Source: Burkholderiales bacterium (lineage in GTDB: Bacteria; Pseudomonadota; Gammaproteobacteria; Burkholderiales; SG8-39). Taken from it: a DNA stretch of 24,387 bases. Below are positions 8,501 through 15,382 of this stretch, in pieces. Location: positions 1 to 24,387 of the forward strand of contig JAICPQ010000006.1 in NCBI GenBank assembly GCA_025929745.1, in the 5' to 3' direction. The position numbers and the translations under genes are program-made. A model generated the notes under the pieces. The model was not told where the DNA came from. It worked only from the letters and a program-made list of their open reading frames with translations, and ran no database searches. Each line of letters starts with the position of its first letter. Within the stretch, counting starts at the first letter, position 1.

Positions 8501-9259
8501 CTCGGCGAGCTCCATCACGCGCTTGGTGACGACCCCGGCCGACGCCCGAACCGTAGGCTGCGCGCGCGCCACGCCGGGCAGCTCGACATGCTCGATCCCG
8601 CTCAGCGTCTCGAGCTTCTCGGTGTTGATCACCGCCGAGCGGCGCGTGAGCGGAATCACCCCGCCCGTATAGCCGGTACCGCCGCCGCGCGGAATGATCG
8701 TGAGGCCGAGCGCAACCAGCTCCCGGACCAAGTGGACGATCTCCTCTTCGCTGTCGGGCGTGAGGACGACGAAAGGCATCTCGACCCGCCAGTCGGTAGC
8801 GTCCGTTACGTGCGAGACGCGCGCGAAGCCGTCGAAAAGAATGTTGTCGCGGCGCGTGACGCGCGTGAGGCGGCGCATCACCTTGGCGCGCAGCGCCCGT
8901 GTCGCGGCGAACTCGCCCTCGAAGTCGTCGACCGCACGCCGTACGAGCGCGAGAAGCCGCGCGACCTTTGCATTGCCAGCGCGGCGTGCTTCGATTTCCT
9001 CGAGGCGCCGGCGCATGCCGCCGATGGCCTCGCTGCGCCGCTGCGGCCGGTTGACGAGCTCGTCCTCAAGGTACGGGTTTCTTTGGATCGCCCAGATCTC
9101 GCCCAGCACCTCGTAGAGCATGCGCGCCGAGCGCCCGGTACGCCGCTCCGTGCGCAGATCGCTGACGAGCGCCCAGCCCTCGGCGCCGAGCAGGCGCAGC
9201 GCGATCTCCCGGTCGGAGAACGACGTGTAGTTGTACGGAATCTCGCGGATGCGATTCAT
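5546..9259 (-). CDS. Large FAD / iron-sulfur D-2-hydroxyacid-type dehydrogenase with N-terminal DUF3683
   Basis: A 1,237-residue fusion. Residues about 1-140 match the DUF3683-type start (MNRIREIPYNYTSFSDREI). Next comes a VAO/PCMH-type FAD domain with the glycine loop IIPRGGGTGYTGG (near residue 188), a flavin-oxidase C-terminal domain with HMHAGDGNVHTN (near 650), two [4Fe-4S] motifs, CLRCGKCKPPC (near 771) and CTICHKCEPACP (near 835), and two CCG domains with PGCGSERLF, LCCGYP, HDPCHTP and ERCCGESG. This is GlcD plus GlcF (or Dld/YdiJ-like) in one chain, so it probably oxidises a D-2-hydroxyacid and passes electrons to quinone; the substrate is unknown. The ATG at 9259 overlaps the previous stop (ATGA); the frame is open further upstream only as an out-of-phase reading of that gene. 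Confidence 0.9.
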   Translation of the reverse strand: MNRIREIPYNYTSFSDREIALRLLGAEGWALVSDLRTERRTGRSARMLYEVLGEIWAIQRNPYLEDELVNRPQRRSEAIGGMRRRLEEIEARRAGNAKVARLLALVRRAVDDFEGEFAATRALRAKVMRRLTRVTRRDNILFDGFARVSHVTDATDWRVEMPFVVLTPDSEEEIVHLVRELVALGLTIIPRGGGTGYTGGVIPLTRRSAVINTEKLETLSGIEHVELPGVARAQPTVRASAGVVTKRVMELAESAGLVFAVDPTSADASCIGGNVAMNAGGKKALLWGTAIDNLVWWRMVTPQGEWLEVERLEHNLGKIHDAPSAKFRLRYFDQRKPLRERMLEIAGAQFRKAGLGKDVSDKFLAGLPGVQKEGTDGIIVAARFLVHRMPAHTRTVCLEFFSLARDAVPAIVEIKSYVENAKGVHLAGLEHLDERYVKAVGYATKSRRNQSPRMVLIGDLVGDDVDAVAAAASGVVRIANARGGEGFVAVSPDARKRFWLDRARTAAIARHTNAFKINEDVVIPLEKLGDYTDGVERINIEYSVQNKLELLARLDEYFSAPLAVEDRELLGERPARARDLLRRVQGRWKAIAADLDHYFVDLQSYALRLSWKTEVRDELRRIFDGAAFRRVLEGAEAIHKRVLRGRVFVALHMHAGDGNVHTNIPVNSDDYAMLQRAYEAVARIMRLARALGGVISGEHGIGITKLEFLDSAELEAFRAYKAEVDPQGRFNAGKLLAGADLSSAYTPSFALIGAESIILEQSDLGRVAGAIKDCLRCGKCKPPCATHVPRANLLYSPRNKILATSLLIEAILYEEQTRRGVALAHYDEFADVADHCTICHKCEPACPVDIDFGDVSITMRNYLRRAGKRRFNPGTRASMLFLGLTDPRAVKMARTVMVDWGYRLQKLAHEALKGVARKQTAAPPLTTGGKPLHAQVVHFVNKPMPGRLPKKTARALLDIEDARVVPIIRDPAKVTEDSDAVFYFPGCGSERLFSQVGLATQAMLYEIGAQCVLPPGYLCCGYPQTAAGESAKGERIIVKNRVLFHRLATTLNYLDIRTVIVSCGTCLDQLEGYDFGSIFPGARLLDIHEYLLEKGVKLKDVNGMKYMYHDPCHTPIKTAKPLAVVGALMGAEVPLSERCCGESGTLALTRPDVSTQVRFSKEESLRKGLAALAPQGDAVKVLTSCPSCLQGLARFEQDTGAQADYIVVEMARRILGENWLPEFVARANAGGIERVLL

Positions 9260-10011
9260 TCGGCGGCGAACACGTCGCGATAGCTTGCGTAGAAGCTCGC
9301 GAAGAGGGTCGGCAGGAGCACGAGGAGAAGCGGAAACACGAGCGAGAGCGCCGCGATCTGCAGCGAGGCGAGCGCCACCACGGACAGCACGGCAAATGGC
9401 AGAACGAGGGCCACGGCGAGCGTCACGGCGCCGTAGGCGAGAAACGCCCGCCAGTTGAGCACGCAGGCGAAGAAGCTGAAGAAGAGCGCCTTCGCCGGCG
9501 CCGTGGCGTGCCAGGCGGCGAGCGGCGGCGCAAACCAGAACATCATGAGCACCGGCATATAGAGAGCCGCGGCCAGAGCGAGCGCCGACAGAAAGGCGTC
9601 GGATCGAAGCACCTCTTCCGCAGGGCGCCGGCCGGTGAGCATCCATCCGGCAAGCGCGCCGTCATCGGCGAGCGTCGTAGCAGCGAGAACCATGCCGAGG
9701 CAGGCGAAATAGACGACGCCGAGGATCACCTGGCTGCGCAGGTAGTGGCGAAAACCGTCGAAGAGGAGCGCCATCTCGACCGGGCCGCGCTTCGCGGACG
9801 AGCGCGCCGCGGCCATGAATCCGACCGAGAAGGCAGGCACGAGGATCGACGCGGCCGCCACGCCCACCAGCGGCAAGATGGACACCACGGTCATCAGGAA
9901 CCAGTAGGCGAACACGATCGCGATCCAGCCGAGCGGCGCGGCGCGGAACATCTTCCAGCCGTCGGCAAGCCAGTGTGCCCCGCGCTTCGTGTCGACGATG
10001 CGCGGCTGCAT
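9256..10011 (-). CDS. BPSS1780-type integral membrane protein
   Basis: A 251-residue protein that starts with a conserved cytoplasmic segment (RGAHWLADGWKMFRAAPLGW) and then has about six hydrophobic helices, including WIAIVFAYWFLMTVVSILPL, VILGVVYFACLGMVLAATTL, LYMPVLMMFWFAPPLAAWH and VALVLPFAVLSVVALASL. The GW.MF...P..W start and the FAPPLAAWH motif fit the family named after Burkholderia BPSS1780; no function is established. The ATG at 10011 overlaps the thrB stop by one base (TGATG) and the gene end overlaps the flavoprotein start by four, so it is translated within this tight block. Related domain-of-unknown-function membrane proteins with similar layout are the main alternative. Confidence 0.82.
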   Translation of the reverse strand: MQPRIVDTKRGAHWLADGWKMFRAAPLGWIAIVFAYWFLMTVVSILPLVGVAAASILVPAFSVGFMAAARSSAKRGPVEMALLFDGFRHYLRSQVILGVVYFACLGMVLAATTLADDGALAGWMLTGRRPAEEVLRSDAFLSALALAAALYMPVLMMFWFAPPLAAWHATAPAKALFFSFFACVLNWRAFLAYGAVTLAVALVLPFAVLSVVALASLQIAALSLVFPLLLVLLPTLFASFYASYRDVFAAE

Positions 10012-10949
10012 CAGGCGAGCCAGGGCGCCGGCGAACCGGCGCGCGCCTCGAGAATACGCCGGAAGTGCTCCGGATCGTGCGCGTGCACCAGCATTCCGGG
10101 CCGCGGCAGATAAAGGTCGTAGAGGCGCGAAAGCCAGAAGCGCAGCGCCGCGGCGCGAAGCATGGCGAGCCACGCCGCCCGCTCGTGCGCGGTGAACGGG
10201 CGCACCGCGTTGTAGGCGCCGAGGAACGCGCGCAGCCGCTCGGCTTGCAGCCCGGCTCCATCCAGACACCAGTCGTTCGCGCACACCGCGACGTCGTAGA
10301 GAAAGCAGTCCACGCCGGCAAAATAGAAGTCGACCACCCCGGAAATGCGCCCGTCTTCCCAGAGCGTGTTGTCGCGGAAAAGGTCGGCGTGCACCGGCCC
10401 GCGCGGCAGATCGGGAAAGCGCTGCTCGGCCTGGAACGCGAGCTCGGCCTCGAGAAGCTTCCTCTTTGCGTCATCCAGAAATGGCGCGACATCGCGCGCC
10501 GCCAGCCGCCACCACCTGGGACCGCGCGGGTTTTCAAGGAACGCGCTGTAGGAACGGCCGGCAAGGTGCATGCGAGCGAGGAGCGCACCGAGCTCCGCGC
10601 AGTGCGCCGGGTGCGGATCTTGGAGCGAACGCCCGGGAAGCCGCGTGACGAGTGCGGCCGGCTTGCCGTTCAGGACGCCGAGATACCGGTCCGAGAGATC
10701 GGCGATCGGCGCGGGGCATGGGATGCCGTGGCGCGCGAGATGGGCCATGAGCTGAAGATAAAACGGCAACTCCTCGGCCGGGAGGCGCTCGAACAGGGTG
10801 AGGACGTAGCGGCCCTGCGTCGTGGTGACGAAGTAGTTCGTATTCTCGATGCCCGCCTCGATCGGCTCGGACACCTTGAGCTCGCCGAGCGAGTAGTTCC
10901 TGAGCCACTGCGCAAGGTCGGCTTCCGACACTGGAGTAAAGACCGACAC
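10011..10949 (-). CDS. thrB: Homoserine kinase, aminoglycoside-phosphotransferase fold (ThrB)
   Basis: A 312-residue kinase that phosphorylates L-homoserine in threonine synthesis. It is the ThrB type built on the APH/choline-kinase fold, not the GHMP fold of E. coli ThrB. Key features are the start SVFTPVSEADLAQWL, the nucleotide-binding IEAGIENTNYFVTTTQGRYV, the catalytic loop GPVHADLFRDNTL (His and Asp present) and the metal-binding GVVDFYFAGVD, followed by DVAVCANDWC as in relatives. The GTG at 10949 is chosen because SVFTPVS is the usual beginning; a longer in-frame start adds unrelated residues. It lies one base after the DUF2782 stop and overlaps the next membrane gene by one base. Confidence 0.93.
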   Translation of the reverse strand: MSVFTPVSEADLAQWLRNYSLGELKVSEPIEAGIENTNYFVTTTQGRYVLTLFERLPAEELPFYLQLMAHLARHGIPCPAPIADLSDRYLGVLNGKPAALVTRLPGRSLQDPHPAHCAELGALLARMHLAGRSYSAFLENPRGPRWWRLAARDVAPFLDDAKRKLLEAELAFQAEQRFPDLPRGPVHADLFRDNTLWEDGRISGVVDFYFAGVDCFLYDVAVCANDWCLDGAGLQAERLRAFLGAYNAVRPFTAHERAAWLAMLRAAALRFWLSRLYDLYLPRPGMLVHAHDPEHFRRILEARAGSPAPWLA

Positions 10950-10950
10950 A

Positions 10951-11283
10951 TCAGTCCCACGTGTGGATCGGCCACATCGGCACCCGCACGCCATCGTCGA
11001 GCGAATCGCGGCGCATCCAGTTGCCGTTGCCGGTGGTGTCCACCAGGTAGTAGGGCCTGCCCTTCGGCGGTGTGACCTTAAGCATCACCACGCGTCCACC
11101 CTCACGTACCTCCTCGACCTTGTCGCCCTCCTGCACGGGAATGCGCACCACCGGCTCGCCGTCTTCGGCCATCGGCGGAGGCGGCGGCGGCTCGGGCAAG
11201 GGCTCGAGTTTCGGCGGCGGCTTCTGCGCCTGCGCCAAAAAGCTGGAGATTACGAAAAGCAGCGCCAGCAGCGATCGCGCCAT
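10951..11283 (-). CDS. DUF2782 family small exported protein
   Basis: A 110-residue protein with a signal peptide (MARSLLALLFVISSFLAQAQ), a proline-rich linker (LEPLPEPPPPPP) and a compact C-terminal domain. The VRIPVQEGDKVEEVREGGRV, MLKVTPPKGRPYYLVDTTG and VPMWPIHTWD parts match the DUF2782 pattern, which ends in a conserved VPMW motif. It is probably periplasmic; no function is known. It sits 3 bases after the LOG-family gene and one base before thrB, a position next to thrB and polA that is common in betaproteobacteria. Confidence 0.85.
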   Translation of the reverse strand: MARSLLALLFVISSFLAQAQKPPPKLEPLPEPPPPPPMAEDGEPVVRIPVQEGDKVEEVREGGRVVMLKVTPPKGRPYYLVDTTGNGNWMRRDSLDDGVRVPMWPIHTWD

Positions 11284-11286
11284 GCT

Positions 11287-12003
11287 TTAAAGGTTCAGCA
11301 ACACCTCGCGCTCCTGCGGGGAGGGCGCGAAGCCACGTTTCTCGTAGAACGCGAAAATGGCGTCGACCACTTCCTGCGGACGGTCGTACACCTGGACCAG
11401 GTCCAGATCGTTCGGGCTGATCATGCCCTCGCCGGCGAGGCGCTCGCGCATCCAGGTGATGAGACCGCGCCAATACGGCTCGTGCACGAGGATGATCGGC
11501 ATCTGCCGCGTCTTGCCGGTCTGCACGAGCGTAAGCGCTTCGAACAGCTCATCGAGGGTGCCGTAGCCTCCGGGCAGCACGATGAAGGCCGTGGCGACTT
11601 TCGCGAACATCGCCTTGCGCGTGAAGAAGTGTTTGAAGCGCAGGCTGATGTGCTGATAGCGGCTCGACGGCTGCTCCATCGGCAGATCGATGTTCAAGCC
11701 CACGGCGAGCCCGCTGCCCTGGAACGCGCCTTTGTTCGTCGCTTCCATGAGCCCCGGTCCGCCGCCGCACACCACGGCGAAGCCGGCATCGGAAAGAAGC
11801 CGCGCGGTTTCTTCCGCAAGCTCGTAATAGGGAGTGCCCGGCTGGACGCGCGCACTGCCGAAAACGGAGACGGCGGGATGGATGCCGACCAGGCGCTCGG
11901 TCGCCTCCACCAACTCTGCCATAATGCCGAACACCCGCCACGCCTCGCGCGCGGGAACCTCTTTCGCCAGCTCCGCCAGCTTCGGTTGCCTGTCCTGATT
12001 CAT
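11287..12003 (-). CDS. LOG family protein (nucleoside 5'-monophosphate phosphoribohydrolase, TIGR00730 type)
   Basis: A 238-residue Rossmann-fold hydrolase. Plant and bacterial LOG enzymes release the free base from cytokinin-type or purine nucleotides; the natural bacterial substrate is often unclear. The two diagnostic motifs are present, GGGPGLMEATNKG and PGGYGTLDELFEAL, and the N-terminus (IMAELVEATERL, AVSVFGSARV) is that of the longer bacterial subgroup. The ATG at 12003 lies on the palindrome CATG that also starts polA on the other strand, so any promoter must be inside polA. AGGA lies about 13 bases upstream, far for a ribosome site. It is the first gene of the minus-strand block running to position 1. 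Confidence 0.9.
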   Translation of the reverse strand: MNQDRQPKLAELAKEVPAREAWRVFGIMAELVEATERLVGIHPAVSVFGSARVQPGTPYYELAEETARLLSDAGFAVVCGGGPGLMEATNKGAFQGSGLAVGLNIDLPMEQPSSRYQHISLRFKHFFTRKAMFAKVATAFIVLPGGYGTLDELFEALTLVQTGKTRQMPIILVHEPYWRGLITWMRERLAGEGMISPNDLDLVQVYDRPQEVVDAIFAFYEKRGFAPSPQEREVLLNL

Positions 12004-12004
12004 G
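12001..12004. other. Shared divergent start palindrome CATG (LOG gene / polA)
   Basis: The minus-strand ATG of the LOG gene (12003-12001) and the plus-strand ATG of polA (12002-12004) overlap by two bases in one CATG. There is no intergenic DNA, so both promoters and 5' leaders must lie inside the opposite gene, or one real start lies further in. Confidence 0.75.
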
Positions 12005-14710
12005 TCGGGAAAAGATCCTGAGAAAACGTTATTGCTGGTCGACGGCTCTTCTTACCTATACCGCGCATTCCACGCGCTGCCGGGGCTGAAGAGCCCGAAG
12101 ACCGGCGAACCGACCGGCGCGATCTACGGCGTGCTGAACATGCTGCGCAAGCTCGCGACCGATTATAAGCCGGCCGCCCTCGCATGCGTGTTCGACGCCA
12201 AGGGAAAAACCTTTCGCGACGCCGAGTACTCGGAGTACAAGGCAAACCGCACGCCAATGCCCGATGACCTCGGCGTGCAAGTCGCGCCGCTGCACGAGGC
12301 GGTACGCGCGCTCGGCTGGCCGATGCTCATCATCGAGGGCGTCGAGGCAGATGACGTCATCGCCACGCTCGCCGAGCGCGCCAAGCACGACGGCTGGCGC
12401 ACCGTGATCTCGACTGGCGACAAGGATTTCGCCCAGCTGGTCGACGAGCGCGTCACGCTGGTGAACACGATGTCGAACGAGCTCCTCGATGTCGAAGGAG
12501 TGAAGAAGAAATTCGGCGTCCCGCCGGAGAAATTTCTCGACTACCTGGCGCTGATCGGCGACCAGATCGACAACATCCCGGGCGTGGACAAGGTCGGGCC
12601 CAAGACCGCATGCAGGTGGATCGAGAAGTACGGCTCGCTCGAAGGCGTACTTGCGCACGCCGACGAGATCACCGGCCTTGCCGGCGAGAACCTGCGCAAG
12701 ATGCGCGACTGGCTGCCGAAGGCGCGCGCGCTCCTCACGATCAAGCGCGACGTGCCACTTTCCATCGAGGTGGCGGAACTCGAGCTCAAGCCCGATCGCG
12801 CGCGCCAACGCGAGCAATACGAGCGCTTCGGGTTCAAGTCCTGGCTGAAGGAAGTGGAAGGGGTCGCGCCCGCGGCGCCGTCGGTTCAGGTCGCTTCCAC
12901 TATCGAGAAGCGCAAGTACCGCGCAATTTTCACCGAAGAGGAACTCAAAGAACTAGTGCTGAAGATGGAGGCGGTCCAGCTCGTCGGTTTCGATACCTTC
13001 TGCGACGGCGACGATCCGATGAGCGCACGTCTCGCCGGGGTTGCGTTCGCGTTAGCCGACGAAGCGGTCTACGTGCCCCTCGGCCACGACTACCCCGGCG
13101 CGCCGAACCAAGTGAGCTTCTCCTCCGCGCTCGATCTCCTCAAGCCGTGGCTCGAGCGCGCCGATTGCCGCAAGGTGAGCGAGAACGTGAAGTTCGACAT
13201 GCACGTGCTGGCGAACCACGGCGTGCGGCTCGCGGGCTGCGTGCACGACACGCTGCTCGAGTCCTACGTGCTGGAGGTGCACGAGAAGCACGAGCTCGGC
13301 ATGCTGGCGCAGCGCTATTGCGGCTGGACCACGCTTTCGTACGACGAAGTCGCCGGCAAGGGCGCCGCGCGCATCGCGTTCTCCTCGGTAGAAGTCACGC
13401 GCGCGACGCAGTACGCGGCCGAGAAAACCGATTGCGCGCTCGCCCTGCATGGCCTGCTTCACCCGAGAATCGAAGGCGACGCCAAGCTCGGCTTCGTGTA
13501 CGGAAACATCGAAATGCCGGTGCTGCCGGTGCTCTGGCGCATGGAACGTAACGGCGTGCTGCTCGATCGCGCGAAGCTCGAGGCGCAAAGCCACGAGCTC
13601 GGAAAAGAGATCCTCGCGCTCGAGAGACAGGCCTACGAGGCCGCCGGTCAGCCGTTCAATCTAGGCTCGCCGAAGCAAATCCAGGAGATTCTCTTCGACC
13701 GCCAGAAGCTCCCCGTCAAGAAGAAGACCCCGTCGGGCCAGCCGTCGACCGACGAGGATTCGCTCGCCGAGCTTGCGCTGGACCATCCGCTGCCGCGCTT
13801 CATCCTCGAGCACCGAACGCTGTCGAAGTTGAAATCCACCTACACCGACAAGCTGCCGAAGAGCATCAACCGGAAAACCGCCCGCGTGCACACCACTTAC
13901 TCGCAGACCACCGCGGTCACCGGGCGCCTTTCGTCCAACGAGCCGAATCTGCAGAACATCCCGATCCGCACGCCGGCGGGACGGCGCATCCGCGAATGCT
14001 TCATCGCGCCGCCGGGATCGAAGATCGTCTCGGCCGACTACTCGCAGATCGAGCTTCGCATCATGGCGCACCTCTCGGGCGACCAGAACCTGCGCCGCGC
14101 GTTTGCCGAGGGCGAGGACGTGCACCGTGCCACGGCCGCCGAGGTTTTCGGCGTGCCGCTTTCCGCAGTTGATTCTGAACAGCGGCGCGTGGCGAAGGTC
14201 ATCAACTTCGGGCTGATCTACGGCATGTCGTCGTTCGGCGTGGCGCAGAACCTCGGCATCGACCGCGGCACCGCGCAGACCTACATCGAGCGCTACTTCG
14301 CCCGCTACCCCGGCTCAAAGCGCTACATGGACGAAACGCGCGCCCGGGCGCGCGAACTGGGTTACGTCGAGACCGTGTTCGGACGCCGCCTGTGGCTTCC
14401 GGAGCTGAAGAGCGGCGCGCCGGTGCGGCGTCAGGCCGCCGAGCGCGCGGCGATCAACGCACCGATGCAGGGGACCGCCGCCGACCTCATCAAACTGGCG
14501 ATGATCGCCGTGCAGCGCTTCCTGGACGAAGAGAAGCTGAAGGCGCTCTTGATCATGCAGGTGCACGATGAGCTGGTCCTCGAGGTACCCTCCGGTGAGC
14601 TCGACGCCATTACGGGGCAGTTGCCCGAGCTGATGCAGTCCGTCGCCAAGCTCGACGTGCCGCTGGTCGTGGAAGTCGGTGTCGGGGATAACTGGGATAA
14701 GGCGCACTAG
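12002..14710 (+). CDS. polA: DNA polymerase I, proofreading site apparently degenerate
   Basis: A 902-residue family A polymerase for Okazaki fragment processing and repair. The 5'-nuclease domain (about 1-290) has LLLVDGSSYLYRAFHALP, EADDVIATLA, STGDKDFAQL and GDQIDNIPGV. The polymerase domain has motif A SADYSQIELRIMAHLSGD, motif B RRVAKVINFGLIYGM and motif C MQVHDELVLEV, all intact. The middle 3'-5' exonuclease fold is present but altered: exo I reads D331-T-F where E. coli has D355-T-E357, and exo III reads YAAEK (471-475) where E. coli has YAAED501. The exo I and exo II aspartates (D331, and D399 in KFDMHVLAN) remain. Loss of the Glu and the exo III Asp predicts weak or no proofreading. 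The gene is open throughout. Divergent from the LOG gene and convergent with the DUF4197 gene. Confidence 0.97.
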   Translation: MSGKDPEKTLLLVDGSSYLYRAFHALPGLKSPKTGEPTGAIYGVLNMLRKLATDYKPAALACVFDAKGKTFRDAEYSEYKANRTPMPDDLGVQVAPLHEAVRALGWPMLIIEGVEADDVIATLAERAKHDGWRTVISTGDKDFAQLVDERVTLVNTMSNELLDVEGVKKKFGVPPEKFLDYLALIGDQIDNIPGVDKVGPKTACRWIEKYGSLEGVLAHADEITGLAGENLRKMRDWLPKARALLTIKRDVPLSIEVAELELKPDRARQREQYERFGFKSWLKEVEGVAPAAPSVQVASTIEKRKYRAIFTEEELKELVLKMEAVQLVGFDTFCDGDDPMSARLAGVAFALADEAVYVPLGHDYPGAPNQVSFSSALDLLKPWLERADCRKVSENVKFDMHVLANHGVRLAGCVHDTLLESYVLEVHEKHELGMLAQRYCGWTTLSYDEVAGKGAARIAFSSVEVTRATQYAAEKTDCALALHGLLHPRIEGDAKLGFVYGNIEMPVLPVLWRMERNGVLLDRAKLEAQSHELGKEILALERQAYEAAGQPFNLGSPKQIQEILFDRQKLPVKKKTPSGQPSTDEDSLAELALDHPLPRFILEHRTLSKLKSTYTDKLPKSINRKTARVHTTYSQTTAVTGRLSSNEPNLQNIPIRTPAGRRIRECFIAPPGSKIVSADYSQIELRIMAHLSGDQNLRRAFAEGEDVHRATAAEVFGVPLSAVDSEQRRVAKVINFGLIYGMSSFGVAQNLGIDRGTAQTYIERYFARYPGSKRYMDETRARARELGYVETVFGRRLWLPELKSGAPVRRQAAERAAINAPMQGTAADLIKLAMIAVQRFLDEEKLKALLIMQVHDELVLEVPSGELDAITGQLPELMQSVAKLDVPLVVEVGVGDNWDKAH
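14707..14710. other. Shared convergent stop palindrome CTAG (polA / DUF4197)
   Basis: PolA ends in TAG at 14708-14710 and the DUF4197 gene ends in TAG on the minus strand at 14709-14707. Both use the same CTAG, leaving no room for a terminator between the converging genes. Confidence 0.85.
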
Positions 14711-15381
14711 AGCGCGCCGAAGACTTTCCGCAGGATGGCGCTGCCCGTGCCGATCGGGTCCGTGCGGATCTTCTTCTCCTCCTCGCCCAGCATGAAGTAG
14801 AGGCCGTCGAGCGCTTTGCGCGTCACGTACGCGTCCAAGTCGACGTCCTCAGTCTTGACGAGCCCTAAGGCCGCCGCCGGGCGGGCGAACTCACGGTAAT
14901 ACTGCGCCACGCCGACCTTCTCGGTCGCCGCCTTGACGATCGGAAGGAAACGCGCGCGCAGCGCGGCATCGCTCGTTTTTCGAAAGTATTCGGTCGCCGC
15001 GGTATCGCCGCCGGTGAGGATCGCTTTCGCGTCCTGCGCGCTCATCTTCTTGACCGCATCGACGAGGAGCTTGCGCGCCTCCGGCACTGCGGCCTCGGCG
15101 GCGCGGTTCATCGCAATGACGAGCTCGTCGACCTGCTCGGCATATCCCATGCGGCGCGCGAGCTTTTCTGCGCGGGCCAGGGAATCCGGGAGCGGGATCC
15201 TGACCCGGGGATTGCCCAGAAAGCCGTCGGTGCGGCCGAGCGCCGCCACGGCCGCGTTCGCGCCGCGCTCGAGCGCCGTGCGCAAGCCGGCGAGCGCCTC
15301 GCGCTGCGTGACATCCGCCAACTGGCCCACGGCCGGAACGGCGAAAACAAGGGTGAGCCCCGCCAGAATTGTGCTTCTCAT
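14707..15381 (-). CDS. DUF4197 family exported protein
   Basis: A 224-residue protein with a signal peptide (MRSTILAGLTLVFAVPAVGQ) and a helical mature part. The order LADVTQREALAGLRTALERG, LGRTDGFLGNPRVRIPLP, LVDAVKKMSAQDAKAILTGG and ALDGLYFMLGEEEKKIRTDP matches the DUF4197 family, whose members end with a conserved GLyxmlgeeE.kIR..P stretch followed by a short tail such as LRKVFG. It should be periplasmic; no activity is known. The ATG at 15381 lies on the CATG shared with the divergent TlpA-like gene; an ATG at 15393 would add four residues (MVAF). It converges on polA with overlapping stops. Confidence 0.86.
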   Translation of the reverse strand: MRSTILAGLTLVFAVPAVGQLADVTQREALAGLRTALERGANAAVAALGRTDGFLGNPRVRIPLPDSLARAEKLARRMGYAEQVDELVIAMNRAAEAAVPEARKLLVDAVKKMSAQDAKAILTGGDTAATEYFRKTSDAALRARFLPIVKAATEKVGVAQYYREFARPAAALGLVKTEDVDLDAYVTRKALDGLYFMLGEEEKKIRTDPIGTGSAILRKVFGAL

Positions 15382-15382
15382 G
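15379..15382. other. Shared divergent start palindrome CATG (DUF4197 / TlpA-like)
   Basis: The minus-strand ATG of the DUF4197 gene (15381-15379) and the plus-strand ATG of the thioredoxin-like gene (15380-15382) overlap in one CATG. Both predicted proteins begin with a good signal peptide at that codon, which supports both starts, although the DUF4197 gene has an alternative ATG at 15393. Confidence 0.7.

Noticed and set aside
7727..9283. Long open plus-strand frame (518 codons) opposite the flavoprotein
   Set aside because: Its arginine/histidine/alanine-rich product has no domain, and it is the mirror of a clearly conserved gene in GC-rich DNA.
9260..9646. N-terminal extension of the large flavoprotein by about 129 codons
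   Set aside because: It is an out-of-phase reading of the membrane protein gene; the ATG at 9259 gives the conserved beginning MNRIREIPYNYTSF and an ATGA overlap.
11920..11925. CATAAT on the plus strand as a polA -10 box
   Set aside because: No recognisable -35 element lies at the right distance and the site is 75 bases inside the LOG gene; one hexamer is not enough.
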